Positions 40,677 through 49,952 of a DNA stretch of 64,000 nt are shown one piece after another. Position 1 is the first letter of the stretch. Every line of letters begins with the position of its first letter. The stretch comes from Saccharopolyspora erythraea NRRL 2338. GTDB lineage: Bacteria > Actinomycetota > Actinomycetes > Mycobacteriales > Pseudonocardiaceae. Location of the stretch: assembly GCF_000062885.1 (NCBI RefSeq), contig NC_009142.1:7801584-7865583 (forward strand), written 5' to 3'. The notes under the pieces were generated by a model that worked only from the letters and a program-made list of their open reading frames with translations, did not search any database and was not told where the DNA came from. Position numbers and translations under genes: made by a program.

Positions 40677-40910
40677 GGTGCCTCCCCGCTCGGGTTTCGC
40701 CGCAGGCTATCCACAGGTTGTCAACAGCCGCAGCCCCCCACAGAGTGATTTGACGTCGACGCTGAGTAATCGACCTTGCCGGTCTCGATCCACATCGGAT
40801 GCTGACCCGTCCCCGTGACATCGGCAACCCGGCGACCCGAACCGGGCACGCCCGTCCACTCCGGACCTCGGACACGGCGCGGGCGCCCTCCGACCGGGCA
40901 CGCCCACGGC

Positions 40911-40931
40911 TACCCCCCAGGGGTATATAGT
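40911..40931 (+). promoter_or_regulatory. CsoR-like operator overlapping the copper chaperone promoter
   Basis: TACCCC-CCA-GGGGTA (40911-40925) is a copper-repressor-type palindrome. TATAGT at 40926-40931 starts directly after it and is a near-consensus -10. A CsoR repressor bound there would block transcription and release it on Cu(I). No csoR gene is in the window. Confidence 0.75.
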
Positions 40932-40971
40932 CGGCGGCAGTCCGGCCAGTCCGACCGCGAAAGGACCCCCG

Positions 40972-41184
40972 ATGAGCACCCAGACGTTCACCGTCACCGG
41001 CATGACCTGCGGACACTGCGTCAAGTCGGTCACCGAGGAACTCTCCGAGATCCCCGGCGTCACCGACGTGCAGGTCACCCTCGACAGCGGCCTGGTTTCG
41101 GTGACCAGCGAGCAGGAGCTGAGCCGTGACGCCGCCACCGCCGCCGTGAGCGAGGCGGGCTACGACATCTCCGCCTGGAACTGA
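40972..41184 (+). CDS. copZ: CopZ-type heavy-metal-associated copper chaperone
   Basis: 70-residue HMA domain, beta-alpha-beta-beta-alpha-beta, with the MTCGHC metal site (GMTCGHCVKSV) near residues 11-16 and the late VSEAGYDISAW segment. CopZ carries Cu(I) to a P-type ATPase. The usual copA and csoR partners are absent from the window, so it is an orphan chaperone, but its promoter carries a CsoR-like site. Start ATG 40972 with AAAGGA upstream. Confidence 0.93.
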   Translation: MSTQTFTVTGMTCGHCVKSVTEELSEIPGVTDVQVTLDSGLVSVTSEQELSRDAATAAVSEAGYDISAWN

Positions 41185-41186
41185 GC

Positions 41187-41212
41187 GCGGGCGGCAGACA
41201 TCCGCCGCCCGC
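41187..41212 (+). terminator. Hairpin after copZ
   Basis: GCGGGCGGC and GCCGCCCGC arms (41187-41195, 41204-41212) with an eight-base loop, three bases after the copZ stop. Probable terminator without a T tract. Confidence 0.65.
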
Positions 41213-41617
41213 CGTGAGTTGCGCCACCGCCTGCCGACGCGGGGCCGCCCGCGGCGGGCGCTCCGGACTCCGCGTCTCGCGCGGGCGCACCGGAACCCGG
41301 AGCCCCGCCAACGCAAGGCGGCCGATCAAGCCGAGCAGGCACCCGAAATCGGGCCGGCAACGCCCGAAGACGAGGAGATCCGCAGGTCCGGGGCACCGGA
41401 AACCGCGTCTCCGGTTGTCATCGAAACGATGGCCGCCGACTCCTCCCCACGACCCGGGACGCCGTGCCACAATCGCAGGCGCTGACGAACCCCCGGTCAG
41501 CAACTGTGGAGATCCCCTCCGGGCCCCCGTGCTCCTCCCCCTGGCGCGGGGGCCCTCCACTGTGTGATGCAGGCCACGCCGGTGTGCTGATCGCAATCGA
41601 ACCGTTATCGTGTCCGC
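41213..41617. other. Gene-free interval with a leaderless promoter
   Basis: No convincing gene on either strand. TATCGT at 41606-41611 ends six bases before the GTG at 41618, so the next gene is probably transcribed from its own start codon. The -35 region is poor. Confidence 0.5.
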
Positions 41618-42298
41618 GTGGCTCTAGGACGAACCAAGATCGGGCGCCGGCAGAAGGCGGACAGCTACGCCGAACCGGAGGTGGCCGAGCCGGATCACGA
41701 GCTCGACGACTACCTCGCGGCGCTCGCGCCGGAGGAGAGCGTCGAGACGACTGGTTCGGGGCGCCGCTTCGGCGTCTCGCAGGTCTACCAGCTCCGCCTG
41801 CCCCTGATGGCCAACGAGAAGCTCAAGGAACTCGCGGCGAAGCAGGGCACCTCGCCCGCCGCGCTGGCGCGGGACTGGGTCATGCAGCACCTCGCGCTGG
41901 AGGACCCGGACGCCCCCGCGCAGCCGCAGGACTCCGCGCCGGCGCAGCAGACCCAGACCCAGCAGTCGCCCCACCAGCAGACGCAGAACGTCCAGCCGCC
42001 GACGCAGCAGGTGCCGGCGCCCGGGCAGCAGCACGCCGGGCACCCGCCCATGGCCCAGCCCCCGACGACACAGCCGCCGACGACTCGTCAGCCGCACCCG
42101 GGGCGTCCGCAGCCGCCGGGGCCCTCGCAGCCCCCGGCATGGCCGCAGGAGGCCCACGACGGCTACGACGAGACCTACCCGGGGTACCACCCGCAGCCGG
42201 GGCCGCAACAGCCCTACGGCGACCCCGAGGAGACCGACACCGAGATCACCATGCCGCGCGGTGGCCGCCAGTCCCGCGTGAGCCCGTTCTTCAGCTGA
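41618..42298 (+). CDS. Protein with small helical domain and Pro/Gln-rich tail
   Basis: 226 residues. The N-terminal 100 residues contain YQLRLPLMANEKLKELAAKQGTSPAALARDWVMQHLA, the strand-helix-helix pattern of a ribbon-helix-helix DNA-binding domain. The remainder (about residues 105-215) is disordered and rich in Pro, Gln and Thr (QTQTQQSPHQQTQN, PPTTQPPTT), ending in an acidic patch. GTG start, leaderless promoter, two terminators follow. I infer a regulator; the target is unknown. Confidence 0.75.
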   Translation: MALGRTKIGRRQKADSYAEPEVAEPDHELDDYLAALAPEESVETTGSGRRFGVSQVYQLRLPLMANEKLKELAAKQGTSPAALARDWVMQHLALEDPDAPAQPQDSAPAQQTQTQQSPHQQTQNVQPPTQQVPAPGQQHAGHPPMAQPPTTQPPTTRQPHPGRPQPPGPSQPPAWPQEAHDGYDETYPGYHPQPGPQQPYGDPEETDTEITMPRGGRQSRVSPFFS

Positions 42299-42321
42299 CG
42301 CGCTGGAACGGAACCGGGTTT

Positions 42322-42403
42322 CTGCCGACGGGGACACCCCCGACTGACCCCGTCGGCAGATTCAGCGAAAGCAGCCGTGCGCTTCCCGCAAGCGCACGGC
42401 TGC
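42322..42403. terminator. Two tandem hairpins between convergent genes
   Basis: The first: 12-bp perfect arms 42322-42333 and 42348-42359. The second: 14-bp perfect arms 42371-42384 and 42390-42403 (GCAGCCGTGCGCTT) with a five-base loop, flanked by AAA and TT. They end the RHH-like gene and the acyl-CoA dehydrogenase operon. Confidence 0.85.
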
Positions 42404-42439
42404 TTCGTCCGCGGACCGCTGGAGGTCCGTCAGAGGCCG

Positions 42440-43591
42440 TTAGAGGCCGAGCTCCCTGGCGATCAGCATCCGCTGGACCTCGCTGGTGCCTTCGCCGATC
42501 TCCAGGATCTTGGCGTCCCGGTAGAACCGCGCGACCGGCGTCTCGTTCATGAACCCGTAGCCGCCGAAGATCTGGGTCGCGTCGCGGGCGTTGTCCATCG
42601 CCGCGTTGGACGAGACCAGCTTGGCGATCGCCGCCTGCTTGCGGTAGGGCTCGCCGCGCAGCATGCGGGCCGCCGCGTCGTAGTAGGCCAGCCGCGCGGT
42701 GTGCGCGCGCATCTCCATGTCGGCGATCTTGAACTGGATCGCCTGGTACTCGCCGATCTTGTGCCCGAACGCCTCGCGCTCGCCCGCGTAGCGCAGGCAC
42801 TCGTCGACGCAGCCCTGCGCGAGTCCGACGCCGAGCGCGGCGATGGCGACCCGGCCCTCGGTCAGGATCGACAGGAACTGGGCGTAGCCGCGGCCGCGTT
42901 CGCCCAGCAGGTTCGCCGCGGGCACCCGGCAGTCGTCGAAGGACAGCTCGTGGGTGTCGGAGGCGTTCCAGCCGACCTTGGAGTACTTCTTGGCGACGGT
43001 GAAGCCCGGGGTGCCCGACGGCACGATGATCGTCGAGATCTCCTTGCCACCGTCGGGCTTGTGCCCGGTGACCGCGGTGACCGTGACGAACGAGGTGATG
43101 TCGGTGCCGGAGTTGGTGATGAACGCCTTTGAGCCGTTGATCACCCACTCATCGCCGTCGAGCACGGCCGTCGTGCGGGTCGCGCCCGCGTCGGAGCCGC
43201 CGCCGGGTTCGGTGAGCCCGAAGGCGCCGAGCGCCTCCCCGGTGGCCAGCTTCGGCAGCCAGGTGCGCTTCTGCTCCTCGCTGCCGAAGCGGTAGATCGG
43301 CATCGCGCCCAGCGACACCCCCGCCTCCAGCGTGATCGCGACCGAGGAGTCGACCCTGGCCAGCTCCTCCAGCGCCAGGCACAGCGCGAAGTAGTCGCCG
43401 CCCATGCCGCCGTACTCCTCGGAGACCGGCAGTCCGAACAGGCCCATCCGGCCCATGGTCGCCACGAGCGGGTACGGGAACTCCTCGCGCTCGTAGTAGT
43501 CGCCGATGACCGGCGCTACGTCCTTGCGGGCGAAGGTCTCCACGCTCTCGCGCAGCGCCTCGTGTTCCTCGCTCAGCCGATGATCCACCAT
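42440..43591 (-). CDS. Acyl-CoA dehydrogenase, short/branched-chain group
   Basis: 383 residues with the three ACAD regions: AFGLTEPGGGSDAGATRT (substrate/FAD), YAGEREAFGHKIGEYQ, and C-terminal IFGGYGFMNETPVARFYRDAKILEIGEGTSE. It oxidises an acyl-CoA at alpha-beta and passes electrons to ETF. The last Glu (GEGTSE, E367) occupies the canonical catalytic position; isovaleryl-CoA dehydrogenases usually have Ala there, so it need not be the leucine enzyme. It follows the carboxylase genes and matches the recalled fadE19-accA1-accD1 order of mycobacteria. Start ATG 43591 with AGGAGG. Confidence 0.9.
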   Translation of the reverse strand: MVDHRLSEEHEALRESVETFARKDVAPVIGDYYEREEFPYPLVATMGRMGLFGLPVSEEYGGMGGDYFALCLALEELARVDSSVAITLEAGVSLGAMPIYRFGSEEQKRTWLPKLATGEALGAFGLTEPGGGSDAGATRTTAVLDGDEWVINGSKAFITNSGTDITSFVTVTAVTGHKPDGGKEISTIIVPSGTPGFTVAKKYSKVGWNASDTHELSFDDCRVPAANLLGERGRGYAQFLSILTEGRVAIAALGVGLAQGCVDECLRYAGEREAFGHKIGEYQAIQFKIADMEMRAHTARLAYYDAAARMLRGEPYRKQAAIAKLVSSNAAMDNARDATQIFGGYGFMNETPVARFYRDAKILEIGEGTSEVQRMLIARELGL

Positions 43592-43592
43592 C

Positions 43593-45611
43593 TCAGGCCT
43601 CCTCGTGGGCACCTGCGGTGAGGACGGCCAGCGGCTGGTCCAGCCCGACCGACTGTCCTCTTCGGACGTGTACTTCGGTGACGACGCCGTCGACGGGGGC
43701 GGTGATGGTGTGCTCCATCTTCATCGCCTCGACGACGAACAGGGTCTGGCCGGCCCGGACCTGCTGGCCGGCGGTGACGTCGGCGACGAGGACGGTGCCC
43801 GGCATCGGGCTGGTCACCGCGCCGTCGGACCCCGCGGCGCCCGGACCCCGGTCGGCCAGCAGCCGGTGCTCGGTGAGCGCCCAGGCGTGGCCGTCGGCGG
43901 CGAGCCAGGTGACGCCGTCGGCACGGGCGACCCGGTAGCGGCGGGTGCGTTCCTGGTAGGTGACGGTCAGCACGTCGTCGCGGAGCTCGACGCGGGCCGG
44001 GCCGGTCGAGTCGCCGGCGGTGACCACCGCGTCGGCCGCGCGGCCCCGGATGCGGACCTCGACCTGCTCCTCGGGGCCGGCGAACCGCCACACGGCGGGC
44101 GCCGGGGCGCCGAGCCTCCAGCCTCCCGGCACGTCCCACGGGTCGACGACCGGACCGGTCGGCTCGTCGGCGAGCAGCCGGTCGAGGGCGGCGGCGACGT
44201 AGACCTCCTGCGGGGTGGTCGCGCTCGCGGCCACGAGGTCGTCGAGATCGCGTTCGACCAGTCCGGTGTCGAGCCTGCCTGCCCGCACGTCGGGGTTGGT
44301 CAGCAGCGAGCGCAGGAAAGCGACGTTGGTGTGCACGCCGAGGACCGCGGTGTCGGCGAGCGCGGCGTCGAGCCTGCGCAGCGCGCCGGCGCGGTCCGGC
44401 GCCCAGGCGATGACCTTGGCCAGCATCGGGTCGTAGTCCGAGCCGACCGCCATCCCGGTCCAGACCCCTGAGTCGACCCGCACGCCGGTGCCCGCCGGTT
44501 CGTGCGCGGCGAGGACGTCACCTCCGGTGGGCAGGAAGCCGCGCGCCGGGTCCTCGGCGTAGACGCGCGCCTCGACGCTGTGCCCCTCGATGCGCAGCTC
44601 GTCTTGCGCCCACGGCAGCGGCTCGCCCGCGGCGATCCGGACCTGCTGCTCGACCAGGTCGACGCCGCGTTCGGCGCCGACCGCCGTCACCAGCTCGGTC
44701 ACCGGGTGCTCGACCTGCAGGCGGGTGTTCATCTCCATGAAGAAGAACTCGTCCGGGGCGTCGGCGGAGACGATGAACTCGACGGTGCCCGCGCCGACGT
44801 ATCCGACCGAGCGGGCCGCGTCGACCGCCGATGCGCCGATGCGCGCCCGCGTCTCGGCGTCGAGCAGCGGCGACGGGGCTTCCTCGATGATCTTCTGGTG
44901 CCTGCGCTGGAGGCTGCACTCGCGTTCGCCGAGGTGGACGACGCCGCCGTGGGCGTCGGCCAGCACCTGCACCTCGATGTGGCGCGGGCGCGCGACGTAG
45001 CGCTCGACGAACAGGGTGTCGTCGCCGAAGGACGCCCGCGCCTCGCGCCGGGCCGACGCGATCGCCTCGTCCAGCGCGGACTCGTCGTGCACGGCCCGCA
45101 TGCCCTTGCCGCCACCGCCCGCCGACGGCTTGAGCAGCACCGGGAAGCCGGCGTCGACCGCGGCCTTGCGGATGTCGGTGTCGGACATGCCCGGCTCGCT
45201 GCGGCCGGGCACCACCGGCACGCCCGCGGCCTGCACGGTCTGCTTCGCGCGGATCTTGTCGCCCATCGAGTCGATGGCCGATGCCGGCGGACCGATGAAG
45301 ACGATGCCCGCCTCGGCGCAGGCGGCGGCGAACGCGCTGTTCTCGGCGAGGAAGCCGTAGCCGGGGTGGATCGCCTGCGCGCCCGTGCGCCGCGCGGCGT
45401 CGATGATCCGCTCGATGTGGAGGTAGCTCTCCGCCGCCGCGCGCGGTCCGATGTGGACCGCGGTGTCGGCCTCGGCGACGTGCCGGGACGAGCGGTCGGC
45501 GTCGCTGTACACGGCCACCGAGCGGATGCCGAGCCGCCGCAGCGTCCGGATCACCCGGACCGCGATCTCACCGCGGTTGGCGACCAGCACCGAGTCGAAG
45601 TGCTGCACCAT
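43593..45611 (-). CDS. accA1: Acyl-CoA carboxylase alpha subunit (biotin carboxylase + BCCP)
   Basis: 672 residues: biotin carboxylase with ATP-grasp loop [11 protein letters not shown] and catalytic [16 protein letters not shown], and a C-terminal biotin carrier domain with EAMKMEH (K631). It carboxylates biotin with bicarbonate and ATP and passes the carboxyl to the beta subunit for an acyl-CoA such as 3-methylcrotonyl-CoA. The pair lies directly between accD-like and acyl-CoA dehydrogenase genes; its stop is one base before the dehydrogenase start. A leucine-degradation role is suggested by the mycobacterial parallel, but propionyl-CoA is also possible. Confidence 0.92.
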   Translation of the reverse strand: MVQHFDSVLVANRGEIAVRVIRTLRRLGIRSVAVYSDADRSSRHVAEADTAVHIGPRAAAESYLHIERIIDAARRTGAQAIHPGYGFLAENSAFAAACAEAGIVFIGPPASAIDSMGDKIRAKQTVQAAGVPVVPGRSEPGMSDTDIRKAAVDAGFPVLLKPSAGGGGKGMRAVHDESALDEAIASARREARASFGDDTLFVERYVARPRHIEVQVLADAHGGVVHLGERECSLQRRHQKIIEEAPSPLLDAETRARIGASAVDAARSVGYVGAGTVEFIVSADAPDEFFFMEMNTRLQVEHPVTELVTAVGAERGVDLVEQQVRIAAGEPLPWAQDELRIEGHSVEARVYAEDPARGFLPTGGDVLAAHEPAGTGVRVDSGVWTGMAVGSDYDPMLAKVIAWAPDRAGALRRLDAALADTAVLGVHTNVAFLRSLLTNPDVRAGRLDTGLVERDLDDLVAASATTPQEVYVAAALDRLLADEPTGPVVDPWDVPGGWRLGAPAPAVWRFAGPEEQVEVRIRGRAADAVVTAGDSTGPARVELRDDVLTVTYQERTRRYRVARADGVTWLAADGHAWALTEHRLLADRGPGAAGSDGAVTSPMPGTVLVADVTAGQQVRAGQTLFVVEAMKMEHTITAPVDGVVTEVHVRRGQSVGLDQPLAVLTAGAHEEA

Positions 45612-45644
45612 CGAAGTCCCTCCAGGTCTCGGGGTGGCCACCGG

Positions 45645-47258
45645 TCACATCCGGAAGACGCCGTAGCCGACCGGCTCCAGCGGCGCGTTGGCCGCGGCTG
45701 AGAGCGCCAGGCCGAGCACGGTGCGGGTCTGCATCGGGTCGATCACGCCGTCGTCCCACAGCCGGGCGGTCGAGTAGTACGGGTGGCCCTGGTGCTCGTA
45801 CTGGTCGCGGATGGGCTGTTTGAACGCTTCCTCGTCCTCGGCCGACCACTCCTGGCCGCGCGCCTCGTACTGGTCGCGGCGGACGGTGGCCAGCACCGAG
45901 GCCGCCTGCTCGCCGCCCATGACCGAGATCCGGGCGTTGGGCCACATCCACAGGAACCGGGGCGAGTAGGCCCGCCCGCACATCGAGTAGTTGCCCGCCC
46001 CGAACGAGCCGCCGATGACCACGGTGAACTTCGGGACCCGGGCGCACGCCACCGCGGTGACCATCTTCGCGCCGTGCTTGGCGATGCCGCCCGCCTCGTA
46101 CTCCTTGCCGACCATGAAGCCGGAGATGTTCTGCAGGAACACCAGCGGGATCGAGCGCTTGTCGCACAGCTCGATGAAGTGCGCGCCCTTCATCGCGGAC
46201 TCGCTGAACAGGATGCCGTTGTTGGCGATGATGCCCACGGGGTGCCCGTGGATGCGGGCGAAGCCGGTGACCAGGGTCGGGCCGTAGTCGCGCTTGAACT
46301 CGGCGAACCGGCTGCCGTCGACGACGCGGGCGATGACCTCGCGCACGTCGTAGGGGGTGCGGCTGTCGGTGGGCACGACGCCGTAGAGGTCGCCGGGGTC
46401 GACCACCGGTTCCTCCACCGGGGCGACGTCCCACGGGCGGGCCGCGCGCGGGCCGAGGGTGCTCACGATCGAGCGCACGATGCGCAGCGCGTCCGGGTCG
46501 TCGGCGGCGAGGTGGTCGGTGACGCCGGAGGTGTGGGAGTGCAGCTCCCCGCCGCCGAGCTCCTCGGCGGTCACCTCGGCGCCGGTCGCGGCCTTCACCA
46601 GCGGCGGGCCGCCGAGGAAGATGGTGCCCTGCTCGCGCACGATCACGGCCTCGTCGCTCATCGCGGGCACGTACGCGCCGCCCGCGGTGCACGAGCCGAG
46701 CACGGCGGCGATCTGCGGGATGCCGCGCGCGGACATGGTCGCCTGGTTGTAGAAGATCCGCCCGAAGTGCTCGCGGTCCGGGAACACCTCGTCCTGCCTG
46801 GGCAGGAAGGCGCCGCCGGAGTCGACCAGGTAGATGCACGGCAGGTTGTTGTGCAGCGCCACCTCCTGGGCGCGCAGGTGCTTCTTGACCGTCATCGGGT
46901 AGTAGGTGCCGCCCTTGACGGTCGCGTCGTTGGCGACCACGACGCACTCGCGCCCCGACACGCGGCCGACGCCGGTGATTATCCCGGCCGAGGGCGCCTC
47001 GTCGTCGTAGAGGCCGTGCGCGGCCAGCGTGGACAGCTCCAGGAACGGCGAGCCGCGGTCCAGCAGCGCGTCCACCCGGTCTCGGGGGAGCAGCTTGCCG
47101 CGCTCGACGTGGCGCAGGCGGGACTTCTCCGGCCCACCGAGGCGGGCGCGGTCGAGCTCGGCGTCGAGGTCGGCGACGAGCTTGCCGTGGTGCTCGGTGT
47201 AGCGCGCGTAGGACTCCGAGGCCGGGTCGACGGCCGTGGTGAGGACGGGCGCATCCAT
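45645..47258 (-). CDS. accD1: Acyl-CoA carboxylase beta subunit (carboxyltransferase)
   Basis: 537-residue carboxyltransferase with two crotonase-like halves: [20 protein letters not shown] and [12 protein letters not shown] in the N-half, [23 protein letters not shown] and [19 protein letters not shown] in the C-half. Its partner gene follows 34 bp downstream. The [12 protein letters not shown] segment is typical of methylcrotonyl/geranyl-CoA carboxylases, supporting a branched-chain substrate. A large inverted repeat lies about 30 bp upstream of its ATG, and the TetR regulator is divergent. Confidence 0.92.
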   Translation of the reverse strand: MDAPVLTTAVDPASESYARYTEHHGKLVADLDAELDRARLGGPEKSRLRHVERGKLLPRDRVDALLDRGSPFLELSTLAAHGLYDDEAPSAGIITGVGRVSGRECVVVANDATVKGGTYYPMTVKKHLRAQEVALHNNLPCIYLVDSGGAFLPRQDEVFPDREHFGRIFYNQATMSARGIPQIAAVLGSCTAGGAYVPAMSDEAVIVREQGTIFLGGPPLVKAATGAEVTAEELGGGELHSHTSGVTDHLAADDPDALRIVRSIVSTLGPRAARPWDVAPVEEPVVDPGDLYGVVPTDSRTPYDVREVIARVVDGSRFAEFKRDYGPTLVTGFARIHGHPVGIIANNGILFSESAMKGAHFIELCDKRSIPLVFLQNISGFMVGKEYEAGGIAKHGAKMVTAVACARVPKFTVVIGGSFGAGNYSMCGRAYSPRFLWMWPNARISVMGGEQAASVLATVRRDQYEARGQEWSAEDEEAFKQPIRDQYEHQGHPYYSTARLWDDGVIDPMQTRTVLGLALSAAANAPLEPVGYGVFRM

Positions 47259-47288
47259 GCGTTGTGCACACCTTCCGCGGTCAGCGCG

Positions 47289-47347
47289 TTAGTCATCGTT
47301 AACCAACGGGATCGATGTTAACGACGACTAACCCCTTCGTCTAGTAT
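47289..47347. promoter_or_regulatory. TetR operator and leaderless promoter
   Basis: Arms TTAGTCATCGTTAAC (47289-47303) and GTTAACGACGACTAA (47317-47331) match at 14 of 15 positions with a 13-base centre, in the divergent region between accD1 and tetR. TAGTAT at 47342-47347 is seven bases before the tetR ATG. Probable control site for both genes. Confidence 0.85.
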
Positions 47348-47354
47348 CGACACG

Positions 47355-47933
47355 ATGGAGGCAAAGCCGTCCCGGCGCGAGCAGATCCTGGAAGCCGCCG
47401 CGGAGCTGTTCGCCCGCTACGGCTTCCACGGCGTGGGCATCGACGACATCGGAGCCGCCGTGGGCATCTCCGGCCCCGCGCTGTACCGGCACTTCCGCAG
47501 CAAGGACGGGATGCTCGCCGAGATGCTCACCGGCATCAGCGACCGGCTGCTGCACGGCGGCCAGGGCAGGGTCGCCGCGGCGGCCGACGCGCACACCGCG
47601 CTCGACGCGCTGGTGCGCTGGCACGTCGAGTTCGCGCTGACCAACCCGGCGCTGATCACCGTGCACATGCGCGACCTCGACAGCCTCGCCGAGGCCGACC
47701 GCCGCAAGGTGCGCGAGCTGCAGCGCGGCTACGTGGAGGTCTGGGTGGAGGTGCTGCGCCGGGTGCGGACCGACCTCGACGAGCCCACCGCCCGCGCGGC
47801 GGCGCACGCGGTGCTCGGGCTCATCAACTCCACGCCCTACAGCGCCCACCTGGGCACCGGGTCGATGTCCGACCTCCTGCACCGCATGGCGCTCAACGCC
47901 CTCTCCGCACCCGCGGCGGTCCCGGGCGGCTGA
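47355..47933 (+). CDS. TetR-family repressor of the acyl-CoA carboxylase operon
   Basis: 192 residues with HTH REQILEAAAELFARYGFHGVGIDDIGAAVGISGPALYRHFRSKDGML and an all-helical C-terminal ligand domain. It is divergent from accD1, where a large inverted repeat lies; the arrangement matches the recalled mycobacterial Rv2506 position. A CoA thioester of the pathway is the likely effector. ATG start, leaderless. Confidence 0.88.
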   Translation: MEAKPSRREQILEAAAELFARYGFHGVGIDDIGAAVGISGPALYRHFRSKDGMLAEMLTGISDRLLHGGQGRVAAAADAHTALDALVRWHVEFALTNPALITVHMRDLDSLAEADRRKVRELQRGYVEVWVEVLRRVRTDLDEPTARAAAHAVLGLINSTPYSAHLGTGSMSDLLHRMALNALSAPAAVPGG

Positions 47934-48035
47934 CCCTCACGATCTCACCCGAACGGATCAAGTACACGGTTTGCACCGGGCTGACCAGGGGCGAAGACTG
48001 GAATCGTCGAGGTCGGCAAGCCAGGGAGGCAGGCC

Positions 48036-49736
48036 ATGGCCACGGTCCAAGCACGCCCGACGGCGGTGCCTACTCGGGCGTCCGCGCGCCCGGTCAAGGG
48101 CAAGCGTCTGGTGCCGTGGCTGCACACCACCGACCCCAAGCAGATCGGGCTGCTCTACCTGATCACCGCGTTCGGGTTCTTCATCGCCGGCGGCGCCATG
48201 GCGCTGCTGATCCGCGGCGAGCTGGCCTCCCCGGGGATGCAGTTCCTGTCCCAGGAGCAGTACAACCAGCTCTTCACGATGCACGGCACCGTGATGCTGC
48301 TGCTGTTCGCGACGCCGATCGTCTTCGGCTTCGCCAACGTCATCCTGCCGCTGCAGATCGGTTCGCCCGACGTCGCGTTCCCCCGCCTCAACGCCTTCTC
48401 GTACTGGCTGTTCCTGTTCGGCGGCCTGATCGTGATGAGCGGCTTCCTGATGCCAGGCGGCGCGGCGGACTTCGGCTGGACCGCCTACGCGCCGCTCTCG
48501 GAGATAAACGTCGGCTACGGCGGCGACCTGTGGATCACCGGGCTGATCGTCAGCGGTCTGGGCACCATCCTGGGCGCGGTCAACATGATCACGACCGTGG
48601 TCTGCATGCGCTGCCCCGGCATGACGATGTGGCGGATGCCGATCTTCACCTGGAACATCTTCGCCACCAGCCTGCTGGTGCTGATGGCGTTCCCGATCCT
48701 CACCGCGGCGCTGTTCGGCCTGCTGGTGGACCGCCACCTCGGCGGGCACGTCTTCGACCCCGCCAACGGCGGTGCCATCCTCTACCAGCACCTGTTCTGG
48801 TTCTTCGGACATCCCGAGGTCTACATCGTGGCGCTGCCGTTCTTCGGCATCATCACCGAGATCATCCCGGTGTTCAGCCGCAAACCGCTGTTCGGCTACA
48901 CCGGGCTGGTGTTCGCCACGCTGCTGATCATGGGTCTGTCGGCGATCGTGTGGGCGCACCACATGTTCGCCACCGGCGCGGTGCTGCTGCCGTTCTTCTC
49001 CTTCGCGACGTTCCTGATCGCGGTGCCGACGGGCATCAAGTTCTTCAACTGGATCGGGACGATGTGGAAGGGCCAGCTCACGTTCGAGTCGCCGATGCTG
49101 TTCGCGGTCGGGTTCCTGGTGACGTTCCTGCTCGGCGGGCTGACGGGCATCCTGCTGGCCTCGCCGCCGCTGGACTTCCACATCACCGACACCTACTTCG
49201 TCGTCGCGCACTTCCACTACGTGCTGTTCGGGACGATCGTGTTCGCGGTGTTCGGCGGGGTCTACTTCTGGTTCCCGAAGATGACCGGCCGGATGATGGA
49301 CGACCGGCTGGGCAAGCTGCACTTCTGGCTCACCTTCGTGGGCTTCCACATGACGTTCCTGGTGCAGCACTGGCTGGGCGACGAGGGCATGCCGCGCCGG
49401 TACGCCGACTACCTCGAGAGCGACGGGTTCACCGCGCTGAACATGGTCTCCACGATCGGCGCCTTCATCCTCGGCGCGTCGATGCTGCCGTTCCTGTGGA
49501 ACGTGTTCAAGAGCTACCGCTTCGGCGAGGTGGCCGACGTCGACGACCCGTGGGGCCACGGCAACTCGCTGGAGTGGGCGACCTCGTGCCCGCCGCCGCG
49601 GCACAACTTCACCGACCTGCCGCGCATCCGCTCGATCCGGCCCGCGTTCGAGCTGCACTACCCGCACATGACCGAGCGGCTGGAGTCCGAGGCGCACGCG
49701 ACGCTGTCCCTGCGGGGGAGCAAGTCGTCTTCGTGA
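48036..49736 (+). CDS. ctaD: Cytochrome c oxidase subunit I (aa3-type)
   Basis: 566 residues, about twelve transmembrane helices. Heme and copper ligands are seen: MHGTVM (heme a His), FGHPEVYI (Cu-B His with cross-linked Tyr), AHHMF (two Cu-B His), and VAHFHYVL (heme a3 and a His). It is the catalytic subunit that reduces oxygen and pumps protons. Other subunit genes (ctaC, ctaE, qcr) are not nearby, as in many actinobacteria. The C-terminal cytosolic tail of about 60 residues is typical. ATG 48036 with GGCAGG upstream. Confidence 0.95.
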   Translation: MATVQARPTAVPTRASARPVKGKRLVPWLHTTDPKQIGLLYLITAFGFFIAGGAMALLIRGELASPGMQFLSQEQYNQLFTMHGTVMLLLFATPIVFGFANVILPLQIGSPDVAFPRLNAFSYWLFLFGGLIVMSGFLMPGGAADFGWTAYAPLSEINVGYGGDLWITGLIVSGLGTILGAVNMITTVVCMRCPGMTMWRMPIFTWNIFATSLLVLMAFPILTAALFGLLVDRHLGGHVFDPANGGAILYQHLFWFFGHPEVYIVALPFFGIITEIIPVFSRKPLFGYTGLVFATLLIMGLSAIVWAHHMFATGAVLLPFFSFATFLIAVPTGIKFFNWIGTMWKGQLTFESPMLFAVGFLVTFLLGGLTGILLASPPLDFHITDTYFVVAHFHYVLFGTIVFAVFGGVYFWFPKMTGRMMDDRLGKLHFWLTFVGFHMTFLVQHWLGDEGMPRRYADYLESDGFTALNMVSTIGAFILGASMLPFLWNVFKSYRFGEVADVDDPWGHGNSLEWATSCPPPRHNFTDLPRIRSIRPAFELHYPHMTERLESEAHATLSLRGSKSSS

Positions 49737-49779
49737 CCGTTTCTTTACCGGAGCGGGAAAAGTCCATTTCAGGGGCCGT

Positions 49780-49884
49780 TTGACAATTCCGCCGGCATTC
49801 ATGTCCGACGGACGTTTTCGCAGGTCAGCCCGAACATGAATGCGTCGTTCACGTTTGACAGGCCGCATTCGGTGCGCACAGGAT
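49780..49884 (+). promoter_or_regulatory. Intergenic region with two TTGACA boxes and a 10-bp inverted repeat
   Basis: TTGACA occurs at 49780-49785 and 49855-49860. GCATTCATGT (49795-49804) and ACATGAATGC (49834-49843) are perfect inverted arms 29 bases apart. CAGGAT at 49879-49884, 18 bases after the second TTGACA, is a possible -10. It lies between ctaD and the ABC exporter. Confidence 0.55.
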
Positions 49885-49952
49885 CAATTCATCCGAGAGC
49901 AAACCCCTGACCAGGGGTTTCCTCGTCATGCCCAGCCCAGAGGAGGCCGAGG

